Source of the DNA: Pseudomonas paraeruginosa PA7
GTDB taxonomy: Bacteria > Pseudomonadota > Gammaproteobacteria > Pseudomonadales > Pseudomonadaceae
Direction: 5' to 3'
Assembly (NCBI RefSeq): GCF_000017205.1
Contig: NC_009656.1
Location: 3,042,001 to 3,106,000 of the forward strand
Length of the DNA stretch: 64,000 bases
Positions 20,872-31,674 of the stretch are shown piece after piece. The first letter of the stretch is position 1; each line of letters opens with the position of its first letter. A program made the position numbers and the translations under genes. The notes beneath the pieces are model-generated. The model did no database searches. It saw only the letters and a list, made by a program, of their open reading frames with translations, and had not been told where the DNA came from.

Positions 20872-20895
20872 CCCTCTCCCGCGAGCGGGAGAGGG
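20872..20895. repeat. REP-like palindrome, probable two-way terminator
   Basis: CCCTCTCCCGC and GCGGGAGAGGG form an 11-bp perfect stem with a two-base GA loop. Sequences of this kind (CCCTCTCCC...GGGAGAGGG) recur between genes in pseudomonads and other proteobacteria. It lies between the stops of the convergent LysR gene (20828) and gluconate dehydrogenase cytochrome gene (20928). Confidence 0.7.
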
Positions 20896-20927
20896 GCTGG
20901 AATGGCGTTTCGCCAGAGGCCTGGCGT

Positions 20928-22247
20928 TCAGCCGCGATCCGCCGCGGCCGGTCCCGGCGGCGGAATGTCGCCCACCGCCGCCGCGCCGGTGGCCTTGCGC
21001 AGGCGCTTGACCTCGTCGACGCTGACGCTCGGCGCCTGGTTGCCCCAGCTGGTGCGGATGAAGTTGACCACGTCGGCGATCTCCTGGTCGTTCATCCGCC
21101 AGCCGAACGGCGGCATGGTGAAGCTCGACGGTGCCTGGTGGGTGGCCGGCAGGGAGCCGCCCTTGAGCACGATGTGCACCAGGGAGGTCGGGTCGCCGCC
21201 GGTCACTACCGGGTTGCCGGCCAGGGCCGGGAAGACCCGCGCATAGCCCTTGCCGTCGGTGCGGTGGCAGGCCCCGCAGTTGTCGACGTAGAGCGCCGCG
21301 CCGGTCTTGCTGTCGTCGCCGTGGAATAGCGCCTGGGCCACGCTCTCGTCGTAGACGTGCGGCTGGTCGGCGGGGTCCGCTGGCGGCAGCGACTTGAGGT
21401 AGCGGGCGATGGCGGTGAGGTCGGCGTCGGTCATGTACTGCATGCTGTGCACCACCACGTCGGACATGCCGCCGAACACCGCGCTGCGCTCGCTGCGGCC
21501 GGTACGCAGGAAGCTGACCAGGTCGGCTTCGCTCCAGCTGCCCAGTCCGGTCCGGTGGTCGCCGCGCAGGCTCTTGGCGATCCAGTTCTCCAGCGGCGCG
21601 CTGCCGGACAGGTAGGCCGCGCCATCGCTCGCCGCCAGGGCCTTCTCCTGCATGCCCAGCCCACGTGGGGTATGGCAGGCGCCACAGTGGCCAAGGCCTT
21701 CGACCAGGTAGGCGCCGCGCGCCAGCACCGGGTCCTGCCCGGCGGCGGCCTGGAAGTCCTTCACTTCGGGAGCGAAGGTCCAGCGCCAGAACGCCAGCGG
21801 CCAGCGCATCGACAGCGGCCAGGGGATGTCGCTGGCCTTGTTGGGCTGCTCCACCGGCTCCACGCCATGCATGAAGTAGGCGTAGAGGGCGCGCATGTCC
21901 GCTTCGCTGACTCGTGCGTAGGACGGGTAGGGCATCGCCGGGTAGAGCGTGTCGCCGGACCTGGCCACGCCGTGGCGCACGGCGCGGTCGAAGTCCTCGA
22001 AGCTGTAGTCGCCGATGCCGGTCTTGCGGTCCGGGGTGATGTTGGTCGAGTACACCGCACCGATCGGCGTTTCCATCGGCAGGCCCCCGGCGAACGGCTT
22101 GCCGTCCCTGGCGGTGTGGCAGGCCACGCAATCGCCGGCGCGGGCCAGGTATTCGCCCTGCCTGATCAGGGCCGGGTCCGGCGCCTCGGCGGCCTGGGCG
22201 ATGCCGCAGGCGAGGACGGAGAGGGCGAGCAAGGCTGTCGGTTTCAT
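20928..22247 (-). CDS. Gluconate 2-dehydrogenase, cytochrome c subunit
   Basis: A 439-residue exported triheme cytochrome c. A Sec signal (MKPTALLALSVLACGIAQAA) is followed by three CxxCH heme sites: CVACH at residues 40-44, CGACHTPRG near the middle and CGACHRTDG in the third domain. It passes electrons from the flavin subunit to the respiratory chain. The ATG at 22247 has GGAG seven bases before it, just after the stop of the flavin-subunit gene at 22259. Third gene of the operon. Confidence 0.93.
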   Translation of the reverse strand: MKPTALLALSVLACGIAQAAEAPDPALIRQGEYLARAGDCVACHTARDGKPFAGGLPMETPIGAVYSTNITPDRKTGIGDYSFEDFDRAVRHGVARSGDTLYPAMPYPSYARVSEADMRALYAYFMHGVEPVEQPNKASDIPWPLSMRWPLAFWRWTFAPEVKDFQAAAGQDPVLARGAYLVEGLGHCGACHTPRGLGMQEKALAASDGAAYLSGSAPLENWIAKSLRGDHRTGLGSWSEADLVSFLRTGRSERSAVFGGMSDVVVHSMQYMTDADLTAIARYLKSLPPADPADQPHVYDESVAQALFHGDDSKTGAALYVDNCGACHRTDGKGYARVFPALAGNPVVTGGDPTSLVHIVLKGGSLPATHQAPSSFTMPPFGWRMNDQEIADVVNFIRTSWGNQAPSVSVDEVKRLRKATGAAAVGDIPPPGPAAADRG

Positions 22248-22258
22248 CGTTGCGCTCC

Positions 22259-24034
22259 TCATGCCTGCACCAGCGGACCGGGGTTCTTCAGGTATTGCTC
22301 GCGGATCGCCTTGGCCGACCAGTAGGCCAGCGCCGCCACCAGCCCGGTGGGGTTGTAGCCGGTGCCCTGGGGGAAGGCCGAGGCGCCCATGACGAAGACG
22401 TTGTGCACGTCCCAGCTCTGCAGGTAGCGGTTGAGCACGCTGGTCTTCGGATCGCTGCCCATGATCGCCCCGCCGAGCAGGTGGGTGGTCTGGTAGACCC
22501 GCGTATTGAAGTGGTCGCCGAAGTTCTTCACGCTCACCGAGATGGCCTTGGGGTTCATCGCCTCGGCGATCTTGCGCATGTGCTCGGTGACGTAGCGGCT
22601 CATGCGGATCTCGTTGTCCTTCCAGTCGAAGGTCATGCGCAGCAGTGGCTGGCCGTAGGCGTCCTTGTAGGTCGGGTCGAGGTCGAGGTAGTTGTCGCGG
22701 TAGGTCATGTTGCTGCCGTGGGCGTCCATCGACACGGTGTGCGTGTAGGCGTCCTTGACCGCCTGTTTCCAGCCGCTGCCCCAGCTCGGCGTGCCGGGCG
22801 GCACGGCGAGGCCGCCGATCGGCTTGGAACCGGCCTGGTTGACCCACATCGGCGAGCCGCCGACGAAGCCCAGCGGGCCGTGGTCGAAGTTGTCGGCGTT
22901 GAAGTCGTCCACCGCCACGCCGCCGCCGCCGGTGCCGACGAAGGGGTTGGTGTGTACGTCCTTGTCGAAGAACGCCTTGATGGTGGCCATGTTCTGGTAG
23001 GCGAAGTTCTTCCCCACCACGCCCTCGCCGGTGCGCGGGTCGTAGGGCTTGCCGATGCCGGAGAGCAGCAGCAGGCGCACGTTGTGGAACTGGAAGGCGC
23101 TGATGATCACCAGCTTCGCCGGCTGCACGATCTCGCGCCCCTGGGCGTCGACGTAGGTCACGCCGGTGGCCTGCCTGCCGTCGCTGTCGAGGTTGACCTT
23201 GAGCACGTTGCAGTTGGCGCGCAGTTCGAACAGCGGGGTCTGGCGCAGCGCCGGGAGGATGTTCAGGTTCGGCGAGGCCTTGGAATACATGTAGCAGGCG
23301 TAGCCGCTGCAGAAGCCGCAGAAGTTGCACGGTCCCATCTGCACCCCGTAGGGGTTGGTCCAGGGCCCCGAAGCGTTGGCCGCCGGCAGGTCGTAGGGGT
23401 GCAGGCCGAGTTCCTCGGCGGCCTTGCGGAACAGTTGCGCGGAGTACACCTGGCGCAGCGCCGGCAGAGGGAAGTCGTCCGAGCGGTCGGCGGCGAACGG
23501 ATTGCCCTTGCCGACCACCTGGCCCTTGACCGTATGCGCGGTGCCGGAGGTACCGAAGACCTTCTCGGCGAAATCGAAGTGCGGTTCCAGCTCCTCGTAG
23601 CTGACCCCGTAGTCCTGGATGGTCATGCCTTCGGGGATGAATTTCTTGCCGTAGCGTTCCTCGTAATGGCTGCGCAGGCGCAGCTCCTCGGGCATGATCC
23701 GGAAGTGCACGCCGGACCAGTGCAGGCCGGCGCCACCGACGCCGTCGCCGGGAAGGAAGGCGGAGAGCTGGCGGTAGGGCAGCGCGGTGTCGTTGATCCC
23801 GTGGCGGATGCTCACGGTACTCTTGGAGAGATTCTGGAACAGCTTGCCGCGGGTGTTGTAGGTCAGCTCGTCGAGGGTGTTGGGGTAGGCGCCGTCGGGA
23901 TAGGTATCGCGGTTCTCGCCGCGCTCCAGCGCCACCACGTTGAGCCCGGCCTCGGTCAGCTCCTTGGCCAGGATCGCTCCGGTCCAGCCGAAGCCGACCA
24001 CCACCGCATCCACCGGTTTGAGTGTCGTCGCCAT
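22259..24034 (-). CDS. Gluconate 2-dehydrogenase, FAD catalytic subunit (GMC family)
   Basis: A 591-residue GMC-type oxidoreductase. The FAD-binding loop is DAVVVGFGWTGAILAKELTEAGLNVVALERG, and the C-terminus has the GMC signature region with GTGYNPTGLVAALAYWSAKAI and HLLGGAIMGSDPKTSVLN. It oxidises D-gluconate to 2-ketogluconate in the periplasm. No signal peptide of its own is present; in this enzyme family the flavin subunit is exported together with the Tat-targeted small subunit, here the gene directly upstream (gap of two bases). Confidence 0.94.
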   Translation of the reverse strand: MATTLKPVDAVVVGFGWTGAILAKELTEAGLNVVALERGENRDTYPDGAYPNTLDELTYNTRGKLFQNLSKSTVSIRHGINDTALPYRQLSAFLPGDGVGGAGLHWSGVHFRIMPEELRLRSHYEERYGKKFIPEGMTIQDYGVSYEELEPHFDFAEKVFGTSGTAHTVKGQVVGKGNPFAADRSDDFPLPALRQVYSAQLFRKAAEELGLHPYDLPAANASGPWTNPYGVQMGPCNFCGFCSGYACYMYSKASPNLNILPALRQTPLFELRANCNVLKVNLDSDGRQATGVTYVDAQGREIVQPAKLVIISAFQFHNVRLLLLSGIGKPYDPRTGEGVVGKNFAYQNMATIKAFFDKDVHTNPFVGTGGGGVAVDDFNADNFDHGPLGFVGGSPMWVNQAGSKPIGGLAVPPGTPSWGSGWKQAVKDAYTHTVSMDAHGSNMTYRDNYLDLDPTYKDAYGQPLLRMTFDWKDNEIRMSRYVTEHMRKIAEAMNPKAISVSVKNFGDHFNTRVYQTTHLLGGAIMGSDPKTSVLNRYLQSWDVHNVFVMGASAFPQGTGYNPTGLVAALAYWSAKAIREQYLKNPGPLVQA

Positions 24035-24036
24035 CT

Positions 24037-24753
24037 TCAGCCCCTCTCGCCGGAAATTGCCACCGGCGGGAAGGGATACTTCTCGCCGCGGTCGGCCCAG
24101 TCCATGAAGTCGGCGCGGGCGCCGGGGAAACCGACCAGCTTCCAGCCCACCAGGCCGCGATTGCCGCCGTGCTGCGGATCGGAGAAGAAGCCTTCGTGGG
24201 TGTTTTGCAGCAACTGGCCGAAGAGCAGGGTGGCCGGCAGGTCCTGCAGGTCGATCCGGCCGGCTTCCAGGCGCTGCAGGATGTCGTCCTGCGCCGACGG
24301 CTCCAGCTCGGCGAACGGCTTGCCCTGGTTGGCCTTGCTCCAGCGTTCCAGGGCGGCGATGCCGACCCGGTAGATGTCGCGTGGCACCAGCTTCAACTGA
24401 TGGCCGAACTCCGGCGCGGCGTCGGTGACGAACGGCCCCTGCATGTACCAGAGTGCGCCGTGCCCGTAGGGGGTTTCCATCTGTCGGTCGATGAACTCCG
24501 GCACCCCCGCCTCGATGGCGCCGGGGCCGTTGTCATCGCTGGGGATCAGGCGCGCCACCGCGGCGTTGACGAAAGCCCATTCGGCGCTGGTGAAGAAGCG
24601 AGGCTGGTAGCGTTCGCCGGGTTTGTCCCGCTCGGCGGCGGGAGTCTGCATGGCATGGCCGACGCCATAGCCGGCCAGGGTCACCGCCGGGATCACGGTC
24701 AGGGTCTTGCGCAGGAAGTCGCGTCGGCCGTTGACGGCCTTGTCATCGGGCAT
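24037..24753 (-). CDS. Gluconate 2-dehydrogenase, small (subunit 3) Tat-targeted subunit
   Basis: A 238-residue protein. The N-terminus has a twin-arginine signal (GRRDFLRKTLTVIPAVTLAGYG) that would carry the folded complex across the inner membrane. The rest matches gluconate dehydrogenase subunit 3 (FFTSAEWAFVNAAVARLIPSDDNGPGAIEAGVPEFIDRQM). First gene of the operon; GAGGACCCC precedes the ATG. Confidence 0.93.
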   Translation of the reverse strand: MPDDKAVNGRRDFLRKTLTVIPAVTLAGYGVGHAMQTPAAERDKPGERYQPRFFTSAEWAFVNAAVARLIPSDDNGPGAIEAGVPEFIDRQMETPYGHGALWYMQGPFVTDAAPEFGHQLKLVPRDIYRVGIAALERWSKANQGKPFAELEPSAQDDILQRLEAGRIDLQDLPATLLFGQLLQNTHEGFFSDPQHGGNRGLVGWKLVGFPGARADFMDWADRGEKYPFPPVAISGERG

Positions 24754-24932
24754 GGTGGGGTCCTCTCTGGATCATCACGGTTTCGTCTTTCTGATAATGA
24801 TTAGCAGGCTAATTATAAGTTCATGTGTCACGTTGGAGAAACGTTTCAGCAAGGATTCAGGGCAGGCCAATACGGCAAGTGAAGCAGAACGGCACCCCGG
24901 GTGTCGGCCCGGCGCGCTCGCTGGCGACCGCT
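24754..24932. promoter_or_regulatory. Promoter region of the gluconate dehydrogenase operon
   Basis: This 179-base gap before the minus-strand operon has an AT-rich core (24785-24830) suited to a promoter. At 24837-24848, AGAAACGTTTCA resembles the PtxS operator TGAAACCGGTTTCA but lacks the two central bases. The literature I recall places this operon under PtxS, so this may be a degenerate site; that is inference. Confidence 0.45.
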
Positions 24933-25919
24933 TCAGGCGCGCTGGCGTCGCGCCCAGGCCGAAGGATTGACCAGGTTCAGCGGCCGCTCGCCGGCGAGGG
25001 CGGCCAGCAGGTTGTCTACCGCGCAGCGGGCCATGGCTTCGCGGGTTTCCTCGGTGGCCGAGCCGATGTGCGGGGTGGCCACCACGTTCGGCAGGCGTAG
25101 CAGCGGCGAGTCGGGAGACAGCGGCTCGCGCTCGAACACGTCGAGACCGGCGGCGCGGATCCGCCGTTGGTCCAGGGCCTCGATCAGGGCCGCCTCGTCG
25201 ACCACCCGGCCACGGGAGATGTTGATGAAGATCGCCTGCGGGCGCATCCGGGCGAACTGCGCGGCACCGACCAGGCCTTCGGTGGCGGCGGTCAGCGGCA
25301 GGGTCAGGCAGACGAAGTCGGATTCCTCGAGCAGCGCGTCGAGGGAGCGGTAGCTCGCCGCGTAGCGTTCCTCGACCCGGGGCTTCGGGCTATGGCTGTG
25401 GTACAGCACACGCATGCCGAAACCGTGGTGCCCGCGCCGGGCCAGGGCCTCGCCGATGCGGCCCATGCCGACGATACCGAGGGTCTTGCCATGCACGTCG
25501 GTGCCGAACTGGGCGGCGCCGATGCTCTTCTTCCATTCCCCGGCGCGCACCCAGCCGGCCAGCTCCACCACCCGCCGGGCGGTGGCCAGGATCAGGGCGA
25601 AGCCGGTATCGGCGGTGGTCTCGGTGAGCACGTCGGGGGTATTGCTGAGGAGGATGCCGCGGCGGTCGAGGTAGTCGATGTCATAGTTGTCGACGCCCAC
25701 CGAGACACTGGCGATGGCTTCCAGTCGCGGCGCCAGGTCGAGCAGCCCGGCGTCCAGGCGCAAGCTCGCGCCGAGCAGGCCGTGGGCCTCGGGCAGGGCG
25801 TCGCGCAGGCGGGCTAGGCCGTCGCGGCCGGGCTCCTCGACCAGGAGCACCTCGGCCCGCTCGCGCAGGCGCTCCATCAGGGGCGTGGAGAGACGTTTGT
25901 AGAGAACCACTTTCTTCAT
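24933..25919 (-). CDS. kguD: KguD, 2-keto-6-phosphogluconate reductase
   Basis: A 328-residue D-2-hydroxyacid dehydrogenase. The NAD(P) loop is LGIVGMGRIGEALARRG, with the catalytic arginine/glutamate/histidine pattern in NISRGRVVDEAALIEAL, GLDVFEREPL and ATPHIGSATEETREAM. It reduces 2-keto-6-phosphogluconate to 6-phosphogluconate, which enters the Entner-Doudoroff pathway. A GGAG ribosome site precedes the ATG, 18 bases after kguT. Last gene of kguEKTD. Confidence 0.93.
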   Translation of the reverse strand: MKKVVLYKRLSTPLMERLRERAEVLLVEEPGRDGLARLRDALPEAHGLLGASLRLDAGLLDLAPRLEAIASVSVGVDNYDIDYLDRRGILLSNTPDVLTETTADTGFALILATARRVVELAGWVRAGEWKKSIGAAQFGTDVHGKTLGIVGMGRIGEALARRGHHGFGMRVLYHSHSPKPRVEERYAASYRSLDALLEESDFVCLTLPLTAATEGLVGAAQFARMRPQAIFINISRGRVVDEAALIEALDQRRIRAAGLDVFEREPLSPDSPLLRLPNVVATPHIGSATEETREAMARCAVDNLLAALAGERPLNLVNPSAWARRQRA

Positions 25920-25937
25920 CGGATGCTCCGGAGTCGC

Positions 25938-27245
25938 TCAGGGATGGGCCGGCGCCGCCCGCCGCGAGGGATGCGCACGACCGGCATCGGGCTCGCGCCT
26001 GTCGGCGTGCGGGTTGAGGAACACGGTGAGCAGCACCGACAGCAGCAGCGCGCCGCTCATGAACAGATAGGACGCCCCGGGCCCGCCGGTGATGCCGTTC
26101 AGGTAGCCGACCAGCCAGGAGCCGGAGAACGAGCCCAGCGCGCCCATGCTGTTGATCAGCGCCATGGCGCCGCCGGCGACGTTGGCCGGGAGGACTTCCG
26201 GGACGATCGCGAAGAATGGCCCGTAGGGCGCGTACATGCAGGCCCCGGCTAGCACCAGCAGGGCGTAGGACAGCCAGAAGTGCTCGCTGCCCAGGGCGTA
26301 GGAACCGTAGAAGGCGATGGAGGCGATCAGCAGCGGCGGCCAGACGAAACGCTTGCGTTTCTGCATCCGGTCCGAGGCCCAGGATACCCCGAGCATGGCG
26401 ATCACCGCCGCCAGGTAGGGCAGCGCCGACAGCCAGCCGGCTTCGACGATGTCGATGTTGGCGCCGTGCTTGAGAATCGACGGCAGCCAGAGGACGAAGC
26501 CATAGACGCCGATGCTCCAGCAGAAATACTGCAGCGAGAGGACGATGACCTTTGGCGAACGGAACGCCTCGCGGTAGTTCTTCACCGGCTTGATGCCCTG
26601 CTGCTCGGCGGCCAGGGCGTCTTCCAGGTCGCGTTTTTCCGCGGCGCCGAGCCAGGCGGCCTGGCGCGGGCGGTCATCCACCAGGCGCCACCAGATGAAA
26701 GCCCAGATCACCGCTGGCAGGCCTTCGATGATGAACATCCAGCGCCAGCTGAAATGCTCCACCAGGTAGCCGGAGACCACCGACATCCAGAGGATGGTCA
26801 CCGGGTTGCCGAGGATCAGGAAGGTGTTCGCCCGCGAGCGCTCGGCGCGGGTGAACCAGTGGCAGAGGTAGACCAGCATCGCCGGCATCACCGCCGCCTC
26901 GACCACGCCGAGAAGGAAGCGGATGCCGATCAGCAGGTAGACGTTGGCGACCATTCCGGTCAGGGTGGCCAGCCCGCCCCAGAGGATCAGGCTGACGAAA
27001 ATCAGCTTCTTGACGCTGCGCTTTTCCGCGTAGATCGCCCCCGGCACCTGGAAGAAGAAGTAGCCGAGGAAGAACAGCGCCCCCAGCAGCGAGGACAGCC
27101 CGGGGGTGATCCGCAGGTCGTCGGCCATCCCGGAGGCGGCGGCGAAGCCGTAGTTGGCGCGGTCCAGGTAGGCCAGGCTGTAGGTGACGAAAACGATCGG
27201 CATGATGTACCACCAGCGGCTGCTGGCGAGGCGAGGCATGGTCAT
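25938..27245 (-). CDS. kguT: KguT, 2-ketogluconate transporter (MFS)
   Basis: A 435-residue major-facilitator permease of the anion:cation symporter (phthalate permease/ExuT) branch. It has twelve predicted helices, the family opening VFVTYSLAYLDRANYGFAAA and the loop RFLLGVVEAAVMPAM. It imports 2-ketogluconate made in the periplasm by gluconate dehydrogenase. AGGAG lies ten bases before the ATG at 27245; an in-frame ATG two codons later is equally plausible. Confidence 0.92.
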   Translation of the reverse strand: MTMPRLASSRWWYIMPIVFVTYSLAYLDRANYGFAAASGMADDLRITPGLSSLLGALFFLGYFFFQVPGAIYAEKRSVKKLIFVSLILWGGLATLTGMVANVYLLIGIRFLLGVVEAAVMPAMLVYLCHWFTRAERSRANTFLILGNPVTILWMSVVSGYLVEHFSWRWMFIIEGLPAVIWAFIWWRLVDDRPRQAAWLGAAEKRDLEDALAAEQQGIKPVKNYREAFRSPKVIVLSLQYFCWSIGVYGFVLWLPSILKHGANIDIVEAGWLSALPYLAAVIAMLGVSWASDRMQKRKRFVWPPLLIASIAFYGSYALGSEHFWLSYALLVLAGACMYAPYGPFFAIVPEVLPANVAGGAMALINSMGALGSFSGSWLVGYLNGITGGPGASYLFMSGALLLSVLLTVFLNPHADRREPDAGRAHPSRRAAPAHP

Positions 27246-27307
27246 GGTCGGGTATCTCCTGAGCTTGTCTTGTTCTTGTCGCAACAGGTGCCGCGTGGGC
27301 GGCGGGT

Positions 27308-29060
<1,753 letters not shown>

Positions 29061-29104
29061 TCAGGCCGAGCGAAGGCCGCCGGCAACGCGTCGGTGGCAG
29101 GCCG

Positions 29105-30127
29105 CTAACCGCGTGGATGGGTCGAGCCGCGAACGATCAGTTGTGCCGGGAAGGTCACCCGGCGCGCCGGCTCGCGGTCGCCCTCGAGTCGCGCCAGGAG
29201 ACGCTCGAAGGCGGTGCGGCCGATTTCGTCGGTGGGTTGGGCGAGGGCGGTGATGCCGCTGCCCACCAGCGGGTACCAGTCGAGTTCGTCGAGGGCCAGC
29301 AGGCCGACCTCGTCGAACAGCCGGCAACCGAGGTCGCGCAACTGGCGGGTGGCGCACAGGGTGGCGACGCCGTTGCAGCTGAACAGCGCCTTCGGCCCCG
29401 GGCCGCTGGCGGCGAGGAAGGCGCGCAGGCCGTCGCGGAAGAAGTCGTCGGTCTGCAGGACCTGGCCCTTGAGCGCCGGCCGGCGACCGATGGAGGCGTT
29501 GAAGGCCTGCACCCGCTCGATCCGCGAACTGGTGCCGTCGAGCGGTTCGGTGACCAGCAGGATGTCGCGGAAGCCGCGCTGTTGCAGGTGGTCCAGGGCC
29601 TGTTCGACGGCGTCGGCGTTGTCCAGGCCGACCAGGTCGGTGTCCAGCTCGGCCAGCTGACGGTCCACCAGCACCATCGGCAGGTGCTGGTGCAGGGCGC
29701 GCAGCTCGCCCGGGTGGTGGCCGAGGGTGTTCACGATCAGTCCTTCGACGTTGTAGGACTGCAGGGCGGCCAGGTGATGGCGCTCCTGCTCGTCGTCGCG
29801 GTCGGTATTGCACACCACCAGGCTGTAGCCGTGCTCGCGGCAGGCGGTTTCCACGCCATGCATGACGGCCACGGAGTAGGGGTTGAGGATGTCCGCCACC
29901 AGCATTCCGACCAGCCGCGTGCGGCCGCGCTTGAGGCCTCGGGCCATCTGGTTGGGGCGATAGTCGAGCTGGTCGATGGCACGCTCGATGCGCTCGGCGG
30001 TGGCATCCGCGAGAAGCTGGCGGTCGCCGCCGATATAGCGCGACACGCTGGCCTTGGAGACGCCGGCGGCCTCGGCCACCTGGTTGATGGTGGCGCGGCC
30101 ACGGCTGGGCAGTATTGAACCATTCAC
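29105..30127 (-). CDS. ptxS: PtxS, LacI-family repressor of ketogluconate genes
   Basis: A 340-residue LacI/GalR-type repressor. The headpiece helix-turn-helix is ATINQVAEAAGVSKASVSRYIGGDRQLLADATAERIERAIDQLDYRPNQMARGL, followed by a periplasmic-binding-protein-like domain that senses 2-ketogluconate. The start is GTG at 30127, preceded by AGAGG ten bases away; this gives the known length. Its operator at 30199 indicates self-repression. Confidence 0.95.
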   Translation of the reverse strand: MNGSILPSRGRATINQVAEAAGVSKASVSRYIGGDRQLLADATAERIERAIDQLDYRPNQMARGLKRGRTRLVGMLVADILNPYSVAVMHGVETACREHGYSLVVCNTDRDDEQERHHLAALQSYNVEGLIVNTLGHHPGELRALHQHLPMVLVDRQLAELDTDLVGLDNADAVEQALDHLQQRGFRDILLVTEPLDGTSSRIERVQAFNASIGRRPALKGQVLQTDDFFRDGLRAFLAASGPGPKALFSCNGVATLCATRQLRDLGCRLFDEVGLLALDELDWYPLVGSGITALAQPTDEIGRTAFERLLARLEGDREPARRVTFPAQLIVRGSTHPRG

Positions 30128-30702
30128 GGACCTGGTACCTCTTGGTGCTGTTCTTATTGGTGTGTCCGGCTGGTCCGCACCAGCGGATGCCAGGGGTCTG
30201 AAACCGGTTTCAGAAAACACCAGAAGCGGCTTGTCCGTCAACGGGAAAAATGTACGACCTCCGTGAAGTCAGCAAGGCGAGCGCTGATGTTGTTCATGAA
30301 AAACGAATAATAACCTGGAGTGATCGGATTCAATTATTAATGTCGAATGACATGAATGTGCCATATCTCCATAAATAAAAAGAAAGTTTGCTTAATACTT
30401 AAGAAACTACTTGAGGAGCGATTTGTCGGTAGGACGTGATCAATCGGCCAGGCGTGTGCCGAAGTTCGACCACCGATGTCTACCCGACCGACCGTCTGAA
30501 GCAGTTCTCATTTATCGGAAGACGAAGGTGCGGCGGTGAAACTTATGGCGCTGTGGCGGTCCGTATCGACCACCTGACCACCCGGTTTCGTCATCACGCT
30601 TACCCATCGTCGCGGGGCCCTGCCGAATATCGCCGTCCGCCGCCGCAGGATGCTGCGTCGACAGACCCGTCCGGCCCCACTTCCCGGCTAAGGAATGACA
30701 GG
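30128..30702. promoter_or_regulatory. ptxS-ptxR divergent control region
   Basis: A 575-base region without a convincing gene. The ptxS side carries the PtxS operator. Positions about 30285-30410 are markedly AT-rich (CATAAATAAAAAGAAAGTTT and flanks) and should hold promoters for ptxR. An open frame runs from 30436 into ptxR, but its translation is not protein-like and ptxR has a proper start at 30703. Confidence 0.7.
30199..30212. promoter_or_regulatory. PtxS operator before ptxS
   Basis: TGAAACCGGTTTCA, identical to the operator at 29045-29058, lies 72 bases before the ptxS start. It fits PtxS autorepression and could also affect the divergent ptxR. Confidence 0.93.
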
Positions 30703-31641
30703 ATGAGCGCCGCCCTGGAGCGATTGAATCATCTGAACCTGAATCACTTGTATGCCTTCGTCGCCATCGCCGAGCACAACAGCTTCACCGCCGCGGCGGA
30801 GGCGCTCGGCCTGTCGAAATCACTGCTCAGCGAGCAGTTGCGGCGTCTGGAGGCCGACCTCGGGATCCAGCTGCTGACCCGCACCACCCGGCGCATGACC
30901 CTCACCGATCGCGGCGAACTGCTGTTCGGCGTAGCCCAGCGCATGCTCGGCGAACTCGACGGGGCGCTCTCCGATGTCCGCGACCTGCAGGGCGAACCCA
31001 GCGGCCGGCTGCGCATCACCGCGCCGCAGGACTTCGTCAAATGGCATATCAGCAGCGTTTCCGCGGCGTTCATCCGGCAGTTTCCCAAGGTCCAGGTGGA
31101 GATGCTCGCCGACGACCAGTTCAGCGACCTGGTCGGCCAGCGTATCGATCTCGCCGTGCGTATCGGCTGGCCGCGTGACTCCGGGCTGCACGCCAGCAAG
31201 CTCTGCGATTTCCAGCAGGTCGCGGTGGCCACGCCGGAATACCTCGCCGGCCTGCCGCCGCTGCGCCAGCCATGCGATCTGGAGCGTTGCGAGTGGATCG
31301 GCCATACCCGCCTGAGCACCCCCTGGAACTGGACTTTCGAGCGCCAGCGCGAGCGCGCCACGGTGCAGACCCGCGGCCGCCTGCTGGCGAACAATACCCT
31401 GGCGGTGTACCGCCTGGTCCTCGACGGTGCCGGGGTCAGCGTGCTGCCGAGCTTCCTCGTGGCCCGCGAGCTGGCCCGCGGGCGGCTGGTCCATCTGTTG
31501 CCCGACTGGCGGCTGCCGCAGGGCGGCATCTATGCCCTGTATCCCTCGGCGCGCTACATGCCGGTGCGGGTCAGGGCGTTCATCGAGTCGCTGCGCGAGC
31601 ATCTCGGCCGCGAGCCGTTCCGCCTGGCGCAGGGCGAATGA
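30703..31641 (+). CDS. ptxR: PtxR, LysR-family activator
   Basis: A 312-residue LysR regulator. The winged helix is LNHLYAFVAIAEHNSFTAAAEALGLSKSLLSEQLRRLEADLGIQLLTRTTRRM, followed by an effector-binding domain. In P. aeruginosa PtxR raises exotoxin A expression and controls the adjacent pvc operon and ketogluconate genes, interacting with PtxS. A weak AGGA precedes the ATG. Its stop is 34 bases from the convergent pvcD stop. Confidence 0.95.
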   Translation: MSAALERLNHLNLNHLYAFVAIAEHNSFTAAAEALGLSKSLLSEQLRRLEADLGIQLLTRTTRRMTLTDRGELLFGVAQRMLGELDGALSDVRDLQGEPSGRLRITAPQDFVKWHISSVSAAFIRQFPKVQVEMLADDQFSDLVGQRIDLAVRIGWPRDSGLHASKLCDFQQVAVATPEYLAGLPPLRQPCDLERCEWIGHTRLSTPWNWTFERQRERATVQTRGRLLANNTLAVYRLVLDGAGVSVLPSFLVARELARGRLVHLLPDWRLPQGGIYALYPSARYMPVRVRAFIESLREHLGREPFRLAQGE

Positions 31642-31674
31642 GGCTGGGCATCCATGCCTGGGGGCTGTAGGGCG

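Noticed and set aside
22250-24373. Open frame of about 700 codons antisense to the gluconate dehydrogenase flavin subunit
   Set aside because: Composition follows the complement of the real gene; no start context or family similarity.
24790-24812. Possible Fur box (GATAATGATTAGCAGGCTA) before gluconate dehydrogenase
   Set aside because: Only the first half matches the 19-base consensus well; the second half diverges, so it may simply be AT-rich promoter sequence.
30436-30702. N-terminal extension of PtxR by 89 residues
   Set aside because: Translation is not protein-like, and the ATG at 30703 gives the established length and places the helix-turn-helix at the usual distance from the N-terminus.
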